A program made the position numbers and the translations under genes. Positions 12,274 to 24,656 of a stretch of 64,000 nt of DNA are shown here, piece by piece. The notes under the pieces are model-generated. The model was not told the DNA's origin and made no database searches. It was given only the letters and a program-made list of their open reading frames with translations. Source of the DNA: Pestalotiopsis fici W106-1 (taxonomy: Eukaryota > Ascomycota > Sordariomycetes > Amphisphaeriales > Sporocadaceae); contig NW_006917106.1 of NCBI RefSeq assembly GCF_000516985.1, positions 53,301-117,300 on the forward strand, given 5' to 3'. Within the stretch, counting starts at the first letter, position 1, and each line of letters opens with the position of its first letter.

Positions 12274-13449
12274 ATGCGTTCCCCCGTGCTTGTACGCTGC
12301 TCAATGCTTTCCTTTGCCCTGGTAGAGGGGAAGAAATGCTCCGAGTCGCGTCTGCGTAAGTTACTGAATACTTGCGAATGGTCATGTATTGTACTCTATA
12401 GTATCTGACGCTAGATAGTCTCGCTCACGTTCGAGTCGACCACGTCTAGCAGCTCTGGCTGTACACGGCCCACCGATACCGCCATGGCTACCACAATTCC
12501 GACGTCTGTCGCAATAGACCCTACTGTCTTGGAGACAACGGTCCTAAGCTCTGTTGACACGGAGCCTAGATCATCAAAGTCCACTACCTCCACACTCATA
12601 GAGGTCGTCTTCCAAAGCACAAGCCAGGCCGGGCCGGTAGCCACAAACCAGGCCTACATTGACACTGTGCTTCGTCATCACAACGTCCACCGTGCTAATC
12701 ATTCCGGTAGGTATTTCTAGTGGCGTATATAGTACCATTTTTTCTGACATCCTGTTTATAAGCCCTCGATTTAACATGGAACCAAAGTCTTGCCGACAGT
12801 GCGCGAACCAGCGCTTCGAATTGCAACTACAGGCATAACAGCGGCGGCCAGAATATTGGAGCTGGGTATCGACCGGATGCAATGGGGTCCTTGATAACTG
12901 AAGGATTCTACAACCAAGAAGTGAACCACTATACAGCTTATGGTACGGAGCCAAATGATACTGACAGTGGATTTCGCACGTGGGGTCACTTTTCTCAAAT
13001 CGTCGTAGGTACCTTACTTCCGGTGTTGGTCTCGTTCAGCGCATGCATCAGCCATATTTGAAGACGGCTGCAAAAGGAATCGTGAAGCATATTCAAATTT
13101 TCTGCTCAGACCGCCCGCGCCCCTTTGCAGGCCATTGGAAATAAAACACTAATCTCCTCGATCTTGTAGTGGGACTCTACTACCTCTGTTGGCTGCCATA
13201 CACAGGACTGCTCCACTACTGGCCTCAACAACACCGATAGCAGAATTCCACCTTGGTTCTCGGTCTGCAACTACTATACCCCTGGTGAGCAGAATAAAGC
13301 TCTAGAACAGAATGAACGTGGCCGCTCAAAAGCCCATAGGAAATGTCAGGCCCTTATATGGGGCCAATGTCCATGCCGGATTAGGCCAGCCAACGGTATT
13401 TGCAAATTATATGTGCCCGAACTCAACCAACTGCGAAAATCAAACATAG
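12274..13449 (+). CDS. CAP/SCP (PR-1-like) domain protein, probably secreted
   Basis: A five-exon model (12274-12355, 12419-12706, 12763-13004, 13170-13284, 13340-13449) closes in frame at 278 residues. A Ser/Thr-rich stretch leads into the CAP domain, which shows HHNVHRANHS, LTWNQSLADSA, NIGAGY, GHFSQIVW (CAP1 motif) and VCNYYTPGN (CAP2 motif). The two His and the Glu/Gln cavity residues of CAP proteins are at the expected places. Yeast and fungal members (Pry-like) are secreted and bind sterols and lipids; plant-pathogen members act at the host interface. The exact 5' end is uncertain: exon 1 gives only a weak signal peptide, and another ATG inside it could be used. The CAP region itself is firm. 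Confidence 0.82.
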
Positions 13450-14321
13450 TAAATTACCGTCGTCGCGACATCTACGATGTACGAAATGCCAATTACATGC
13501 TCGGGCAAGATGAGTTTGCCTCTTTAGCAGCTCCCCACTTGTTATTCAACTAGCATTTGGCAAAGCTATTGATTTGAATGACTAGATTGGTTTTTTTTTT
13601 TTTTTAATGTGTTTCCCCCCTTCGATCGGCGATTTCCACTGTCTAGTTTTTGTGTTTGAAGGGCACTTGTTGGTTTGAATTAGAAATGTTTCTCGTATCT
13701 TCACATCTCACTCTTCTCAGTCATGTCGCGTATTCAAGAGGCTCAACTGTGTCCTGTAAACAAAATTTGGAATTGATCCCTTTGTTTATAATACCTTTGG
13801 ACTTTACACACAGGACTGTTCAACGTTGCTGCCACGATCTTAGTCATCGGTCAACATTCCAGTGAGAAAATCTGGCACCATGTAAAGGAAAAGAATGACG
13901 GAGTGTCGTTAAGAACCGTAATTCGTGATTGGAGTGCCTCAGGCCTATCGAATATATGTAAACCTGTCGCCTTGTTTGCATTCTAATTGTTCTGGAGATA
14001 AGTCTCCCCATCTGTAGCCCTCGTTGCTCTTACACATGTTATTATTGATGGCATGTAGAACAGTGCAACTTATAAGTGCATGTGATCCGCTTTATTCCTT
14101 TGAATCCATTGGATCAAGTACATGTAATTCTCCTTGGCCAGTCCAGTATCTCTTAATGAGCGACGAGTGAAGACACATCCATTTCCCAACAACAACGAAC
14201 CTACATATATGGCCCTAGAAGATCGGATGACTCGATCGAATTTTATCGTTCGCGAGAAAATGTTTTGGATAGAATGTAATGTATGAATTACTAGTGAATC
14301 GTTGTAGAGAATACTTGACGT
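13450..14321. other. Intergenic, convergent 3' flanks
   Basis: Contains a T15 run near 13590 and no supportable gene. Confidence 0.45.
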
Positions 14322-15532
14322 CTACCAAGGCTGTATTTCATTTCTTCGAATGACCTTGCCCATATACTCATCTCGTTTGCCTTGAACAACGTCCCTAACA
14401 AATTCGCCACCTACTGATGGTTCCAGTGCCCCCATCTGTGTGAGTGTCAGTCTTCGAGTAGATTTCCCCTTGGCTGAGTCCCGATGCTGCTCCGCCAGCA
14501 TCAAGGAATTGCTTCTTACCTGCTTCAACTTCTCTGCACCTGCGCCGGTTAGGCCGGTAGCCAGGAAGCCTGGGCTGATAGCCCAGACTTTGACACCGTC
14601 ATTCAAAAGCAGTCTCCTCCACTCACGCATGAGCATATTGAGCCCAGTCTTGCTATTTCACGCAGGAATGTCAATCATTACTCTTTTCCTATCGTGGATG
14701 AGCCACTTCAAGTGAAAGACGGCACGCATCGAATCACAGACAAAGGTATTTCTAATTCATAGCCCAACAGGACGTGCTAATAAGGGAGGAATCAAGTATT
14801 GATCACTAACCTGCTGCGATAAGCCATGTGGCTCATGATGGGCGGCTTAGGCCAGCCAGCAGGTGGCGAGGCACTAATGGTTGCTCGGGTTAGCCAGGCA
14901 GCCATGGGAGAAGAAGCCTCAATCGACAAAGAGAATGATGCTCATGCAAGGATGACTTACTTCAGCCGCTTGTGCATATCATTGTCCATCATTTCCGTCT
15001 CCGCGAGAGAGGACGTGCCACTCGTGATGAAGAGGAGACGTGGATCCATGGACTTCAATAATAGTGGGACAGACAGCGTGGTCAAGACATGAGTGCCGGA
15101 CACATTGGTATCCCAGCTGTTGTTGAAAGCATCTCTGATGCTTGAACGGCCGCTGGCAATATCTTGATCAAAGGCCGCGCCGCCATTGTTGATCAGCACA
15201 TCCAGTCGTCCATACTTGGATGTTATATGCTCGACTGCTTGCTCGAGCGAAGAGTCGGAGGACAAGTCGACTTGCAGGGTGCTGAAAGAAGACGTGGTCT
15301 TGGGTTGTGCTTGCTTGATAGTTGTGATGGCCTCTTCCCCCTTGGCGACCGTTCGACAGCCAATGATGATTTCATATGCAGTAGAAGTGCCAGCTAATGC
15401 GCGGACAATCTCCCAGCCTAGACCCGTGTTGCCTGCACAAGAGATCTGCATTTAGAAGCAGAAGCAGAAGAAGTAGGGAATGAACAAACACTCACCACCA
15501 GTTACGAGAACGATATCCTTTTCAGAAGACAT
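14322..15532 (-). CDS. Short-chain dehydrogenase/reductase (carbonyl-reductase-like)
   Basis: Five exons (15532-15496, 15432-14961, 14873-14811, 14652-14520, 14435-14322) give 272 residues. After splicing the protein has VLVTGGNTGLG at the nucleotide-binding site, LQVDLSS for the adenine-ring Asp, LINNGG where most SDRs have NNAG, a Ser-rich strand (FITSGTSS) and the active-site YRSSK rebuilt across the third intron. The end (ISPGFLATGLTG) is the classical PG motif. The pattern is that of fungal carbonyl reductase-like SDRs, which reduce small carbonyls with NADPH. There is no cluster context. The Ala to Gly change in NNAG is mild and does not suggest inactivation. Confidence 0.86.
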
Positions 15533-16347
15533 GTCGAAGACGATAGCGGACAAGTTTTCTTTGCTCGAGTATCTTGGATTAGTATGTGGTTTGCACTTGG
15601 ACAAAGGATTGACTAAAGCGATTGGCAGGATAAGACTGAACAACTGCAGGTTGAAAGAAGAAGGGAATATGAATTGCGCCAAAGAAACGGGTGGAATTTA
15701 CTCTCGATTTATGTTTTTTTTCTCTCTTTACAATTGATATATTCTGGTGTCAATTGCATGCCAAATACTCGACCTTGTTCACTTCTCGGCCGATAGAGAT
15801 CCATGTGTATTTCTTGACCCGTTATGGAGCTTGTAACAGCCCGGCGTTTGTTTTCTCTTAAGTCCGCTTGCAAATCTAGGTCGGCGGGTATGATAGTATG
15901 TGGTCGGACTCGGTACCATCGTCAGCGTGGCCCCATCATTTTTGTCACTATACAGTACCTATGTCAATATGGCGATATTGCGGATATAGAAAGTAGCGCG
16001 GGGTAATACTATTAGTTTTGGAGGGTACATAGGTAAGGTCCGCGAGGTGAATGTGAGGAGGGGTCAGCACAGATCGACGAGGGAACGGTGCGAACGAGTC
16101 ATGGGTTGGTGGCGTTACGTAGTGTTGATCTATCTACTCTGTATAAGATGTCTAGTGGTTGGTTTCAAATGTCTTTACTGCATTTGGCTTTGAAATCATA
16201 CGTGATTGGTGTTTTCGTTTGTATGCTGGAACATCTGCTCGGAAGAGCACACTGAATTGCGAGCAACTCAATTCAAGTTCCGACATTGACCGTCAGGATC
16301 AAATGCAGACCGGCCGCCAATTGCCAGCCAGTTTTCAATTTCAGGAG

Positions 16348-16410
16348 AAAAAAAAAAAAAAAAAAAAAAGAAGAGAAGCAGGAGGAGGAGGAGGAGGAGG
16401 AGGAGGAGGA
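16348..16410. repeat. A22 tract followed by (GGA)10
   Basis: A homopolymer run and a perfect trinucleotide run separated by 11 bases in non-coding DNA. Confidence 0.95.
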
Positions 16411-16790
16411 ATAACGGATGATTGGTAACTCTGTACGCTCGCGGTGGCCGAAGCACCAATATCAAGGTTTCGGGATGATGCCATGTTTAACCTCTAAAGC
16501 ACCCCTCGAATCCCGACATGGTTTGCAACGGAGGCAGTGCGCAAGCAATGTACATGATCTGTCTGTATCTGCTATCACAAACAAATTTCATGTTCCATGA
16601 TCTAATTTGGGCTCCAATTGATGCTCTGGTGGCATCATGGGCCCTCAATCATTATAGTCAACCTTGTCAAGACTCAACCATCGTGATGGAAGCAGACTAC
16701 AAGTGGAGGGGGGAAAAAAAGGCATTGTGTGCCTGGAGGTATTACAGTGGCTGAGGGACCTACCTTTCAAGTTAGGTACATGTGTAGGTA

Positions 16791-16807
16791 ATGTAGGTAA
16801 CCTACAT
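16791..16807. repeat. 17-bp palindrome built from TAGGT/ACCTA
   Basis: Eight-base arms ATGTAGGT and ACCTACAT flank one central base. It belongs to the TAGGTA-type words scattered through the spacers of this window. Confidence 0.7.
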
Positions 16808-18125
16808 GTAGGCATGCATGTAAAGAGCAGCCTGAGGCGGCTGGTACGGTGATTTAAGGTGTTTAAGATACGGCTGGGTGCAATTGGGCGGGCCCCGATA
16901 TGTCAAACTTTTGCATTTCGAATTAGCAATGCTTATAATTAATTTCAAAATTGCGGTGCAATACCGAAATGCCTTGAACGGTCGACACGGGTTTCCTCTC
17001 CCATGTGCCTGGTTACACGTATTTATCAAGACTTGCACTAGACTCTGGATGTACGAGGTGAAGTCTAGTGGGTTATAGCATGTCTGGATTGAAAATGTCA
17101 GTGCTCGTGTTGCTTGTTTTACACAAGGTGTTGAGTTCCTCTGCCTAGCTTGCCTTACTTATTATCACTTTGGGAGCTGGTGAGAGGAGGCTTTTAGATC
17201 CAAACGGGCATCGAACCCATGTTGACAGTATTGCAGTTTATGAAGCACCTCAGGCAACAGACGATCAAGAATATTACAAAGGTTACATTTGCAAGCAAGA
17301 CCTACCTTTCTTGCATCCAAGTGCAGTATAAATAAAGGGAAGAGAACAAAAAGCTTGCGGGCCTAGGTATTAACTCACATGGCCCATTGATCAATGGAAC
17401 ATGGATGAAAATAATGGACATTGATGGACACTTTAAGGGATTTCAGTGTTAACTGATCCATGGATGTATCAATCAGCCAGTAGTGATGCACTACAACTCA
17501 AGCTTACTGCGTAGCGCCTAAGTACTTCGTACCTCGAAACAAACACCAGATGCCCCACTCTTTAAACAAGGGAAGGAGCATGGGAAAAAAAAAATTGTAC
17601 GTAGATAGATAGATGGAAGACGGTCGGCTCAAAGCAAATCAAGCCGCCTTCTTGACCCCCAAGGGAGAAGTGATGATAATTAACATCGGACAAGAGAAAT
17701 AGAAGATCTATGCAACTTGAAAGACTGCTCGCATATTGATTGCCTGCGCATGTATGTATGCAGAACCTGAGCTGGCTTTCTCCCTCTTCGTCCCATCACT
17801 GAATTGCGCCGTCGCCTTCCTTGCCCTCGGGTGCGGCTGTCAAACGTCCCAAACGGTCGCCAACCAATTTTTTTTTTGGTCCCCCCCCCATCCTCCCTCC
17901 CCCCTCCAAGCCCATCCACCGCCCGCCCGCAAGGGATCGAAAGACGCTCGTGCCTCCCCAATCCCACTCCCCGGATTTCGGACTCCAAAAAATTAGCAGT
18001 CCCAGTGAGCTGTCTATTTGCAAACAGCTCTCAAGATCCAATCTCCCTTCCATCACCACCCAGAAACTTGCCAGCCTTGGACTGCCTGATTGACGGTCCC
18101 AACATCGTCGTTCCTCCCCCCGATC

Positions 18126-21014
18126 ATGGCGCCCTCAAAGGGTGGTCAGGCCGCCAAGCAGCAGCCGCAGAAGCAGCACCAGCGCCAGCAAACCACCACC
18201 GCTAGCTCTGGATCTGCTGCCTCTGTCCCTGCCTCTCAAGCTGCCTCTGCCATCGCGAAGAAGCCGCGTGCCGCCGCCGCCGCCGCCGCCGCCGGCCCAG
18301 CAGCAGCACCTGTCTCCCGTCCTGCTGTCGTGCCTGCCATTCCGTTGCCCATGATCAAGCGACAGACTTCGAGCACCAAGAAGATCATCGGCGGCAGCAG
18401 CAACAGCAGCAGCAATGGTAGCGGCAACGCCAACAACGCCGCCAGCAACCGCTTCAATGGTAGCCACAACGCTTCACGACATGTTGTTTCCCCTGCCACT
18501 TCGTCCTCCGGCCGCCCGCCTGTAGCCTCTCTCGAAGCCGCGCTCATTGACCACCAAACTGCCGCCGCTGTCGCCGACGAGACAGCCATACATCGCCAGA
18601 GACCGAGACGCAGCAAACAAAACGAGCTCAATGTCAATGCTAACGGCACTCCCGTGGAGAAGCCCGCCCTTGCTGCCGCCGCAACCACTGACCCTCACCA
18701 CAATGGCGACGATCACGACAACAGCAGCCACTATCGCAATCAACTGCCTTCAACTCCTAATGGTATTGTCGATACTACCATCTCGAGTGGGTATGGTTCT
18801 GTCCCCGAGAATGAACAAGCCATCCGTGCAGAGCATCTTACCAACGGCTTCGCCAACTTTGCCCTCAACCATAATTCGAACGACCCCACCTCAGCATCAT
18901 CATCGGCTTTCGTCCATGCCTCAAATGCCCCTTCCATTGTGGGTGATGTCGAGGTTCCCACCAGCCTGCCTCCCCGCGAGCTGTCCAATGGTAATGCTCA
19001 CATCCCTCGCGGAACTCAACTGGTTCTGTCTGCTTTGCCGCGATGCCCTTCAAAACAACAAACTAACTTGCTTTCATTAGGAGCTGCCAACGAAGCTGCT
19101 GCAATTGCTCCGTCTTACCATGCTGACAGCTCGGGGAACTCGACGGACCCTCACGCATCGAGTCATCCTATATTCAAGGCAAACGGGACCGACACTGCAG
19201 TTCATCACGTCCCTCATCCTACTACACTCTACGCTCATCATTACGCCCATGCCAATGGAAATGGTGTCCTGTTTGGTGGAGTTCCAACTCCGGATTCGCA
19301 TACTCCTTCTCCTGCCTCGGGAGCTTTCATGCCGCCGCCGCCTCTCCACCGACCTTTGCTTGGTGGAGTCGCCGTTGATGGACACAAGTACATGCCTCCC
19401 AATGGTCAACATATCCATACCAGTCATGTCGATAATAACGGCACAAACTATGCCGCTCCTATCACGCCACTCCGACCAGGTCCCGATAACATGACTAGCA
19501 TCGACTCGTATATACCCATTCCCGCTCCTCTGTCGGTTCACCGAGCCCCGCTGGACGGTTACCCCCCGAACGCCAGCCACTTTGAGCCTCCGACACCTCA
19601 TAGCTTTCACGGTTCCCACGCTTCAGGCGACTTCAGCGGTCCTGATAATATCGCCTCGTTTCGTCCTAATGGTCATGTGTTCGACCGTGACCCTAGAAAC
19701 AGCCGCCCACATGGTATTCACCCAATGCCACCATTCGCTGCGCCTCAGCACTTCCCGCGCCCGCCAAACATGGATGCGGAGCTCCTGGACAGTGTTATGT
19801 TCTTCCAGACTCAGTTCAACTCAGCCGAGTTGGCGGATTGCATATTAGAGCTCAGATTCCCAGATGCTACTCAGTCGCCGGCGAAGATCAATGCTCACAA
19901 ACTGATACTGGCCCGCAGCCCAGCTCTCAAGCAGTCTATCATGATCGCCAGAGCATCTGATGCTGGATCCCATATCATCACTTTCAATGCAACTGATCGA
20001 TACCTGACGTCAGATTCCTGGTTCATGGCTGTTCAACGACTCTATCTACATCCTCTGTTCACACCTCCTTTCAACGCCAATGGTACCGATTTTGGTGTGG
20101 TCAATATTGCACAGTTCAGGTTCTGTCTTGGCTATGCTGCCGCCGGCCATTCCTTGGAGATGAGTGATGTACTGCTGCGAGGACTACAGATTGCTGCCGA
20201 CATGGTCCAATGGCACACCATTGAGGAGGCACTCTCCTTTGCTCTCGAAGGTGCATCGCACCGCCACTTCATTGGAGAGGATGGCGTTGATTATACCGAC
20301 ATTGACTTCGCGTATGGCCGTGACGTCAGGATTCTCATGATGTCTATTACAAGCTTTCTCATCACCCAGTTTCCTCCCAATTTCAACCTCGATACTACTG
20401 TGACTGATACACATTACTTCTCTCGCATACCCGCCGCCGCCGCCGCCGCCATCCAGGCACCCGCAGAATCAGCACCTGCTATTGCCCGTGGCACTTCTGT
20501 CCGTAAACTTTCCAAGGGCAATCGCCTATCGGCCATCAAATTTGGCGACCTTCCGGCGGATGTTCCCGAAGAGGGTATTGGAGCAACCCCTCGCGAACCA
20601 GCCAAGTGCTCTGCTCTTTTGTCAAGGATTTTGCTGAATCTTCCTTTTGAAGACCTCCGCTACGTGCTGGCTTCCGAGAGTATCAATGCACAAGCTTGGA
20701 ACACCGCTCAGGATCGGCATAATGCCCTGACTTTTGTTGTCGCCGAACGAGAGGCTCGACGCCTACGTGCCGTGGAAGCTGTTCGCGCGCGCCTTGTTCC
20801 AGGTTCGGATGAGATCCAACAACGTCTCTCAGCTTCCCGGCGTCACGATGTAGCGGATCCATGGGACGTACTGAACTGGCAAGAGAAGGTTATCCAGCCC
20901 AATGGCGCAGGATTACCCAACCTGGCCCGCAAGTGGATCCCCCAATTTGGCACAACAGACGAGGCGCCACAGATGCCGGCTTACGAGCCAAGACTCCATG
21001 AGTCGATGGTCTAG
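18126..21014 (+). CDS. Large BTB/POZ-domain protein with low-complexity N-terminus
   Basis: An open frame of 962 residues from the ATG at 18126, which has a good context (ATCATGG); the frame upstream of it has no ATG. Residues 1-540 are low-complexity: Gln/Ala/Ser runs, a poly-Ala tract from GCC repeats near 18273, and Asn/His/Pro-rich parts. A BTB fold starts near residue 549 (MDAELLDSVMFF, LADCILELRFPD, INAHKLILARSPALKQSI), the normal BTB pattern of D-x-x-L...aHk-iLa-S. BTB domains mediate dimerisation or link to Cullin 3. The C-terminal 300 residues are folded-looking but unrecognised. An in-frame stretch (18991-19080) with GT start, CTAAC and TTAG end may be a spliced intron, so the mature protein could be 30 residues shorter. 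The leader is pyrimidine-rich. Confidence 0.85.
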   Translation: MAPSKGGQAAKQQPQKQHQRQQTTTASSGSAASVPASQAASAIAKKPRAAAAAAAAGPAAAPVSRPAVVPAIPLPMIKRQTSSTKKIIGGSSNSSSNGSGNANNAASNRFNGSHNASRHVVSPATSSSGRPPVASLEAALIDHQTAAAVADETAIHRQRPRRSKQNELNVNANGTPVEKPALAAAATTDPHHNGDDHDNSSHYRNQLPSTPNGIVDTTISSGYGSVPENEQAIRAEHLTNGFANFALNHNSNDPTSASSSAFVHASNAPSIVGDVEVPTSLPPRELSNGNAHIPRGTQLVLSALPRCPSKQQTNLLSLGAANEAAAIAPSYHADSSGNSTDPHASSHPIFKANGTDTAVHHVPHPTTLYAHHYAHANGNGVLFGGVPTPDSHTPSPASGAFMPPPPLHRPLLGGVAVDGHKYMPPNGQHIHTSHVDNNGTNYAAPITPLRPGPDNMTSIDSYIPIPAPLSVHRAPLDGYPPNASHFEPPTPHSFHGSHASGDFSGPDNIASFRPNGHVFDRDPRNSRPHGIHPMPPFAAPQHFPRPPNMDAELLDSVMFFQTQFNSAELADCILELRFPDATQSPAKINAHKLILARSPALKQSIMIARASDAGSHIITFNATDRYLTSDSWFMAVQRLYLHPLFTPPFNANGTDFGVVNIAQFRFCLGYAAAGHSLEMSDVLLRGLQIAADMVQWHTIEEALSFALEGASHRHFIGEDGVDYTDIDFAYGRDVRILMMSITSFLITQFPPNFNLDTTVTDTHYFSRIPAAAAAAIQAPAESAPAIARGTSVRKLSKGNRLSAIKFGDLPADVPEEGIGATPREPAKCSALLSRILLNLPFEDLRYVLASESINAQAWNTAQDRHNALTFVVAEREARRLRAVEAVRARLVPGSDEIQQRLSASRRHDVADPWDVLNWQEKVIQPNGAGLPNLARKWIPQFGTTDEAPQMPAYEPRLHESMV

Positions 21015-21982
21015 GCCCCAGGTTGGAGGTTTGCTCATACAGCCTGTTATGACGTGAGATAGCCATCATACCACGGAAGTCAACACTGAGGCGAGGGAAT
21101 GATTTGAGCTTGTTTTTCTTTTGTCTTTTGTCTTTTTTGCATTGCATGGCATGACGGCTCTTAGGCATAGTTTGTTTTCATCATCATCATGCTTCGGGCT
21201 CGATCTCACAGGCCCGAGCTCTGATTTTGTGGCGGCATTGCGTTTGGTGTTTCTAGGTGTTCTTGATATCCTTTCATACACATAAATCACCTCGGTTTCA
21301 AGGTGAATTCACAAAAACGAACGGTCCCATCGGTTGAGGTCCGCGGATGTCGAGATGCGAGAAAAGTTTCAGACGCGGTTATGATCAAGGTCCCCCTTCC
21401 CCCCCACCCCCCCAAAAAATTAGGCGGAAAAAGGCTACACATAATACCCCAATATTCACGAGTGTATTCTTGTTACAGTACATTGAACCATTCAGTTGGT
21501 ACGACTTGGATGAGCGCAGCAGCAGGTGATGAGCGCGGCAATGGGCCAGTGGCCTCGAAAAGGACGCAGTTAGTTGGTTAGGGCACCGGCACATGATTGC
21601 GCGATCCCTTAGTATACCAGCTGCATCTAGAGCGAGAGGACGAGTGCATGGAAGTGTGCTGTCTTCTGGCGAGGGATCACTCAGTCAGGGCAGACGACCA
21701 AGGAGAGCGAGTCGTCACAAATCGAGTAAATAGAAAAATAAACACAAAAATAAAAACACCTGGCGGAATCAGATATTTTGATTCGAGTTTCATAATCTAA
21801 TGTGTAGTTCTTGCTAACATGATGCTTGTATTTGACAGATGTCATGACTACATGTAGACTCATCTTTCGATGGTATGAAATTCGTTGATACGCCAGTAAA
21901 CTGAGCGTTTTGTGCGCAACGGAAGCAAAGTGGGAAGAAATGGCAAATACCATGGAAGCCCACGGCAATGCTCCCCGTCTGA
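21015..21982. other. Intergenic, convergent 3' flanks
   Basis: Holds the 3' region of the BTB gene. One isolated CGG-N7-CCG palindrome occurs here (21331-21343), useful as a background example for the motif discussed at 43-52 kb. No gene seen. Confidence 0.45.
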
Positions 21983-23726
21983 CTATAGCTTTGCTTTGAT
22001 ATTGTCTAGACCCAATTGATCCTCGGCCCTCTTCTTCTTTCTTGTCCAAGCGCCGATTCGGTGATTGACCATTCCACTCCACAGACCGAGCCATTCTTTC
22101 CCGAATGGTTCCAGCTTTCGTCCCGTTGTGCCTTCGACAGGATCGCCAGCAAAACCACGTAAGAAGTCAAAAAACTCCTTATAGTTAGGAGCAATGGAGT
22201 AGTAATCCTTACCGCCCTTCTTTTCTGCAACTCGAGCACGTTCCCACTCCAACTGCTCGGAAATGGGCGGCAGAGAATGTCGTGCCCGGCCAGCCAGATG
22301 TCTAGCAACAGCCACTGCCTGGTATTCATAGGCACGAAAGGTGAACCCCCCACCAAGCTGGCCACAGCCGTCAGCACATCCGAGGACAAAGTTGTGAACG
22401 TGACCGAAAGGCCGGGAGCGAGCGATTACATACCATGCCAATAAAAGCCAAAGATGGATCCTCGATATCCCATGTATGCTGCCAGACACCCGGAAGTCGT
22501 CGGTAGGCTTTGCTTATACGCTGCTGAACATGCGGCAGAAAGGGGAAGCTGAAAGTGTAGCCTGTCCCAAAGACAATATGGTCTATCTTGTCCAGATGGG
22601 ATCCATCGGCAAAGTGTACCCGTCCCGTCCCCGCGTCTAGGCGGCTTATCTGCTTCCTTACCTCTATACTCGGATGCTCAAAAGGGATCCAGCCAAAGGC
22701 GGGAATGGGATCGCCTCTGACCGCCGCGTATACTGGTGCTTGAGCTACATCGAGGATCTCGTGGATGATCTCATGAGACGAGACCGATCCCCCGACAACG
22801 AGGACCCTCTAGAATACCCAGCGTCAACCTAAGTGTCACATAACCCGGATCGATATGCGGATGAGTATGGTGGCTGTATGGCACTTCACTTACCTTGCCT
22901 TTGAAATTCTTTGGGCCCTTGAAATGTTTGCTGTGCACCAGGCTGCCAGGATATGTCTTATCCCACTCGAGCAAACCCTTGATTTCTGGAAACCATGGAA
23001 CGTTATAATGACCACTGGCCACAACAAGAGCGTCAAATTTCTCTCTCCACCAATAATTGCGCCCGCTGACTTCTTTCCGAAGAGTCAGGTTCCATTCTTC
23101 CGCCTGTTTAACGGCGCGCTCAATCGTAGTGTTGAGCTCCACCAGTTTATCATGTCCGTTGGATCTGAAGATATTCTCAACCCAGTCTCTGATAATTGTG
23201 TGGTGGCGAAAGGGTGCCTGAGGCCCGTATTCCTTTAGAGTGCGAGGAGATAGAGTATCAGGAAAGGGGTAGGTGGAAAACGACATGATCTCGGGCGTAA
23301 TGTTACTGTGCAAGTTTTCATGGATGGCCGTGTCCGAGAACCGGAGCTGGTGGCTGTTGACTTCCTCAGACACCGGAGTGACTGTCGGCAGAATCTCTGG
23401 AACGACAATCGTCTTGTCTGCAGTTCCATTCAGGATCTCCTCCAAGGAGGGAATCGAGGCCGGCAGATGCGGTGTATGGATCCACTATGGGGTTTGAGCT
23501 GGTCAGCGTAATACATTTAAATGTTAAACAGAAGAGTTGTGATATCCAAGTCCACTCTTCCAGTATCGTCTCTTGGAGATAATTCACATACAGTGCCCCC
23601 TATGCCGCTGCGGCGGTCGAAAACACGAATCGTGTCAAAAGCCTGCTCTTTTGCAAGAGCATCCGTGGCAATGGCGCCAGCAGGACCGGCTCCTATGACT
23701 GCAACACGACGATATTGGCGCGTCAT
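21983..23726 (-). CDS. Flavin-containing monooxygenase (FMO-type, FAD/NADPH)
   Basis: Four exons (23726-23592, 23484-22894, 22808-22434, 22357-21983), all phase 0, give 491 residues. The N-terminus has the FAD motif VIGAGPAG, then GIGGTW, which is rebuilt across intron 1 and is typical of FMO and related enzymes. A second dinucleotide region is VLVVGGSVSSHEI, where the third Gly of GxGxxG is replaced by Ser. The motif FGTGYTFSFPF (the ATG/TGY-type FMO signature) follows. FMOs oxygenate soft nucleophiles (N or S) with NADPH and O2. No BVMO fingerprint is seen. It is separate from the 40-53 kb cluster and is read towards the BTB gene. The substrate cannot be inferred. Confidence 0.87.
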
Positions 23727-24656
23727 ATTCTTTTGATATAGTGCTTAGAATCAGGGGAGGGTTATTCAGTGCTGAGCTTTTTGAAACTTTGGCTTGTCTA
23801 GGTCTGCCGACAGACGGAGAGACGATGAGTCTGGCCCCGACTCTTCTTCTGCTCGTTGTCTATATAGTCAACGTTTTTCACGCATATGCGCATCCGCCTC
23901 TCTATGTCTACCTATGGGAAGGAATTCCGAGGTCGCATATTGATAAGAATGGGGCTTGATGACGCCAGATGTAGTACAATCACGTATAGGGCTCCTCCGC
24001 TGCATACATGCGAGATACCGTGCGGCTTGCACGGGATAGGGCCGTAAGTTGACACACCTATCGAGGGTCTCATGTTGTAAAGCACCGGCTATATGACTTC
24101 CTATACTTACGCTCGCAACAATTTCGGGAAAAGGGGGGGGAAAAAAGTCACCTGGTACTCCGTGTACAGGTGCACGCAAAGCTAGGCTTGTTTACATTTA
24201 TTCCCTTGGACAAAATAGGAGCATGAGGAAAACACACTTAAATATATACTAGGTATATATGCACACTTAGAACGTATTTGTTTTTGAACAGATGCAGATG
24301 ACCGGGGCGATGATGACGCCATTGCACGCAACTGCGGCGATTATGGGGACCAGGCCGGACCGGACTGGAACCCATTGTCAAGGCCGACCTAGCTGCGTTG
24401 CTGGCTTGTGCGATACTGGATCGGTTCTCAAAGGCCTTCAACAGCGATCACTTGCAGTCACCAGGTCATGAGAAGGGTAGATAGAGGGCTGCTGCCATGG
24501 ATGAGATGACTTGTGCAAGTGGCACGGCTTGATCCCAACTAGGCGTGGTGTGCAGGAGATCCGAGGAGTATAGGCACACAGACTTAGTATATTAAATTGA
24601 TAGTATTGTATGGGTATCACTTATTACTATGATTCGTACGCTCGATAAAGAAGCAT
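23727..24656. other. Intergenic
   Basis: Upstream of the FMO and downstream of the next minus-strand gene. Nothing recognised besides a G9 run (24134-24142). Confidence 0.45.

Larger units (their letters stand above)
15533..18125. other. Long intergenic region between divergent genes
   Basis: About 2.6 kb. It contains an A22 run (16348-16369), a (GGA)10 run (16381-16410), a near-perfect 17-bp palindrome (16791-16807), and a pyrimidine-rich leader (about 17760-18120) just before the BTB gene. No gene supported. Confidence 0.45.

Noticed and set aside
17160..17290. tRNA-like T arm on the minus strand (GGGTTCGATGCCC)
   Set aside because: The T arm pairs well, but there is no matching 5' acceptor strand and the D arm does not fit the A-box consensus. 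At best a tRNA relic.
18090..18125. Upstream extension of the BTB protein
   Set aside because: The frame extends 12 codons upstream but begins with TTG. The first ATG (18126) has a strong context.
21331..21343. CGG-N7-CCG palindrome near the BTB gene
   Set aside because: A single copy in a 3' flank, away from any promoter of the cluster. It fits the chance rate and was not counted as a regulatory site.
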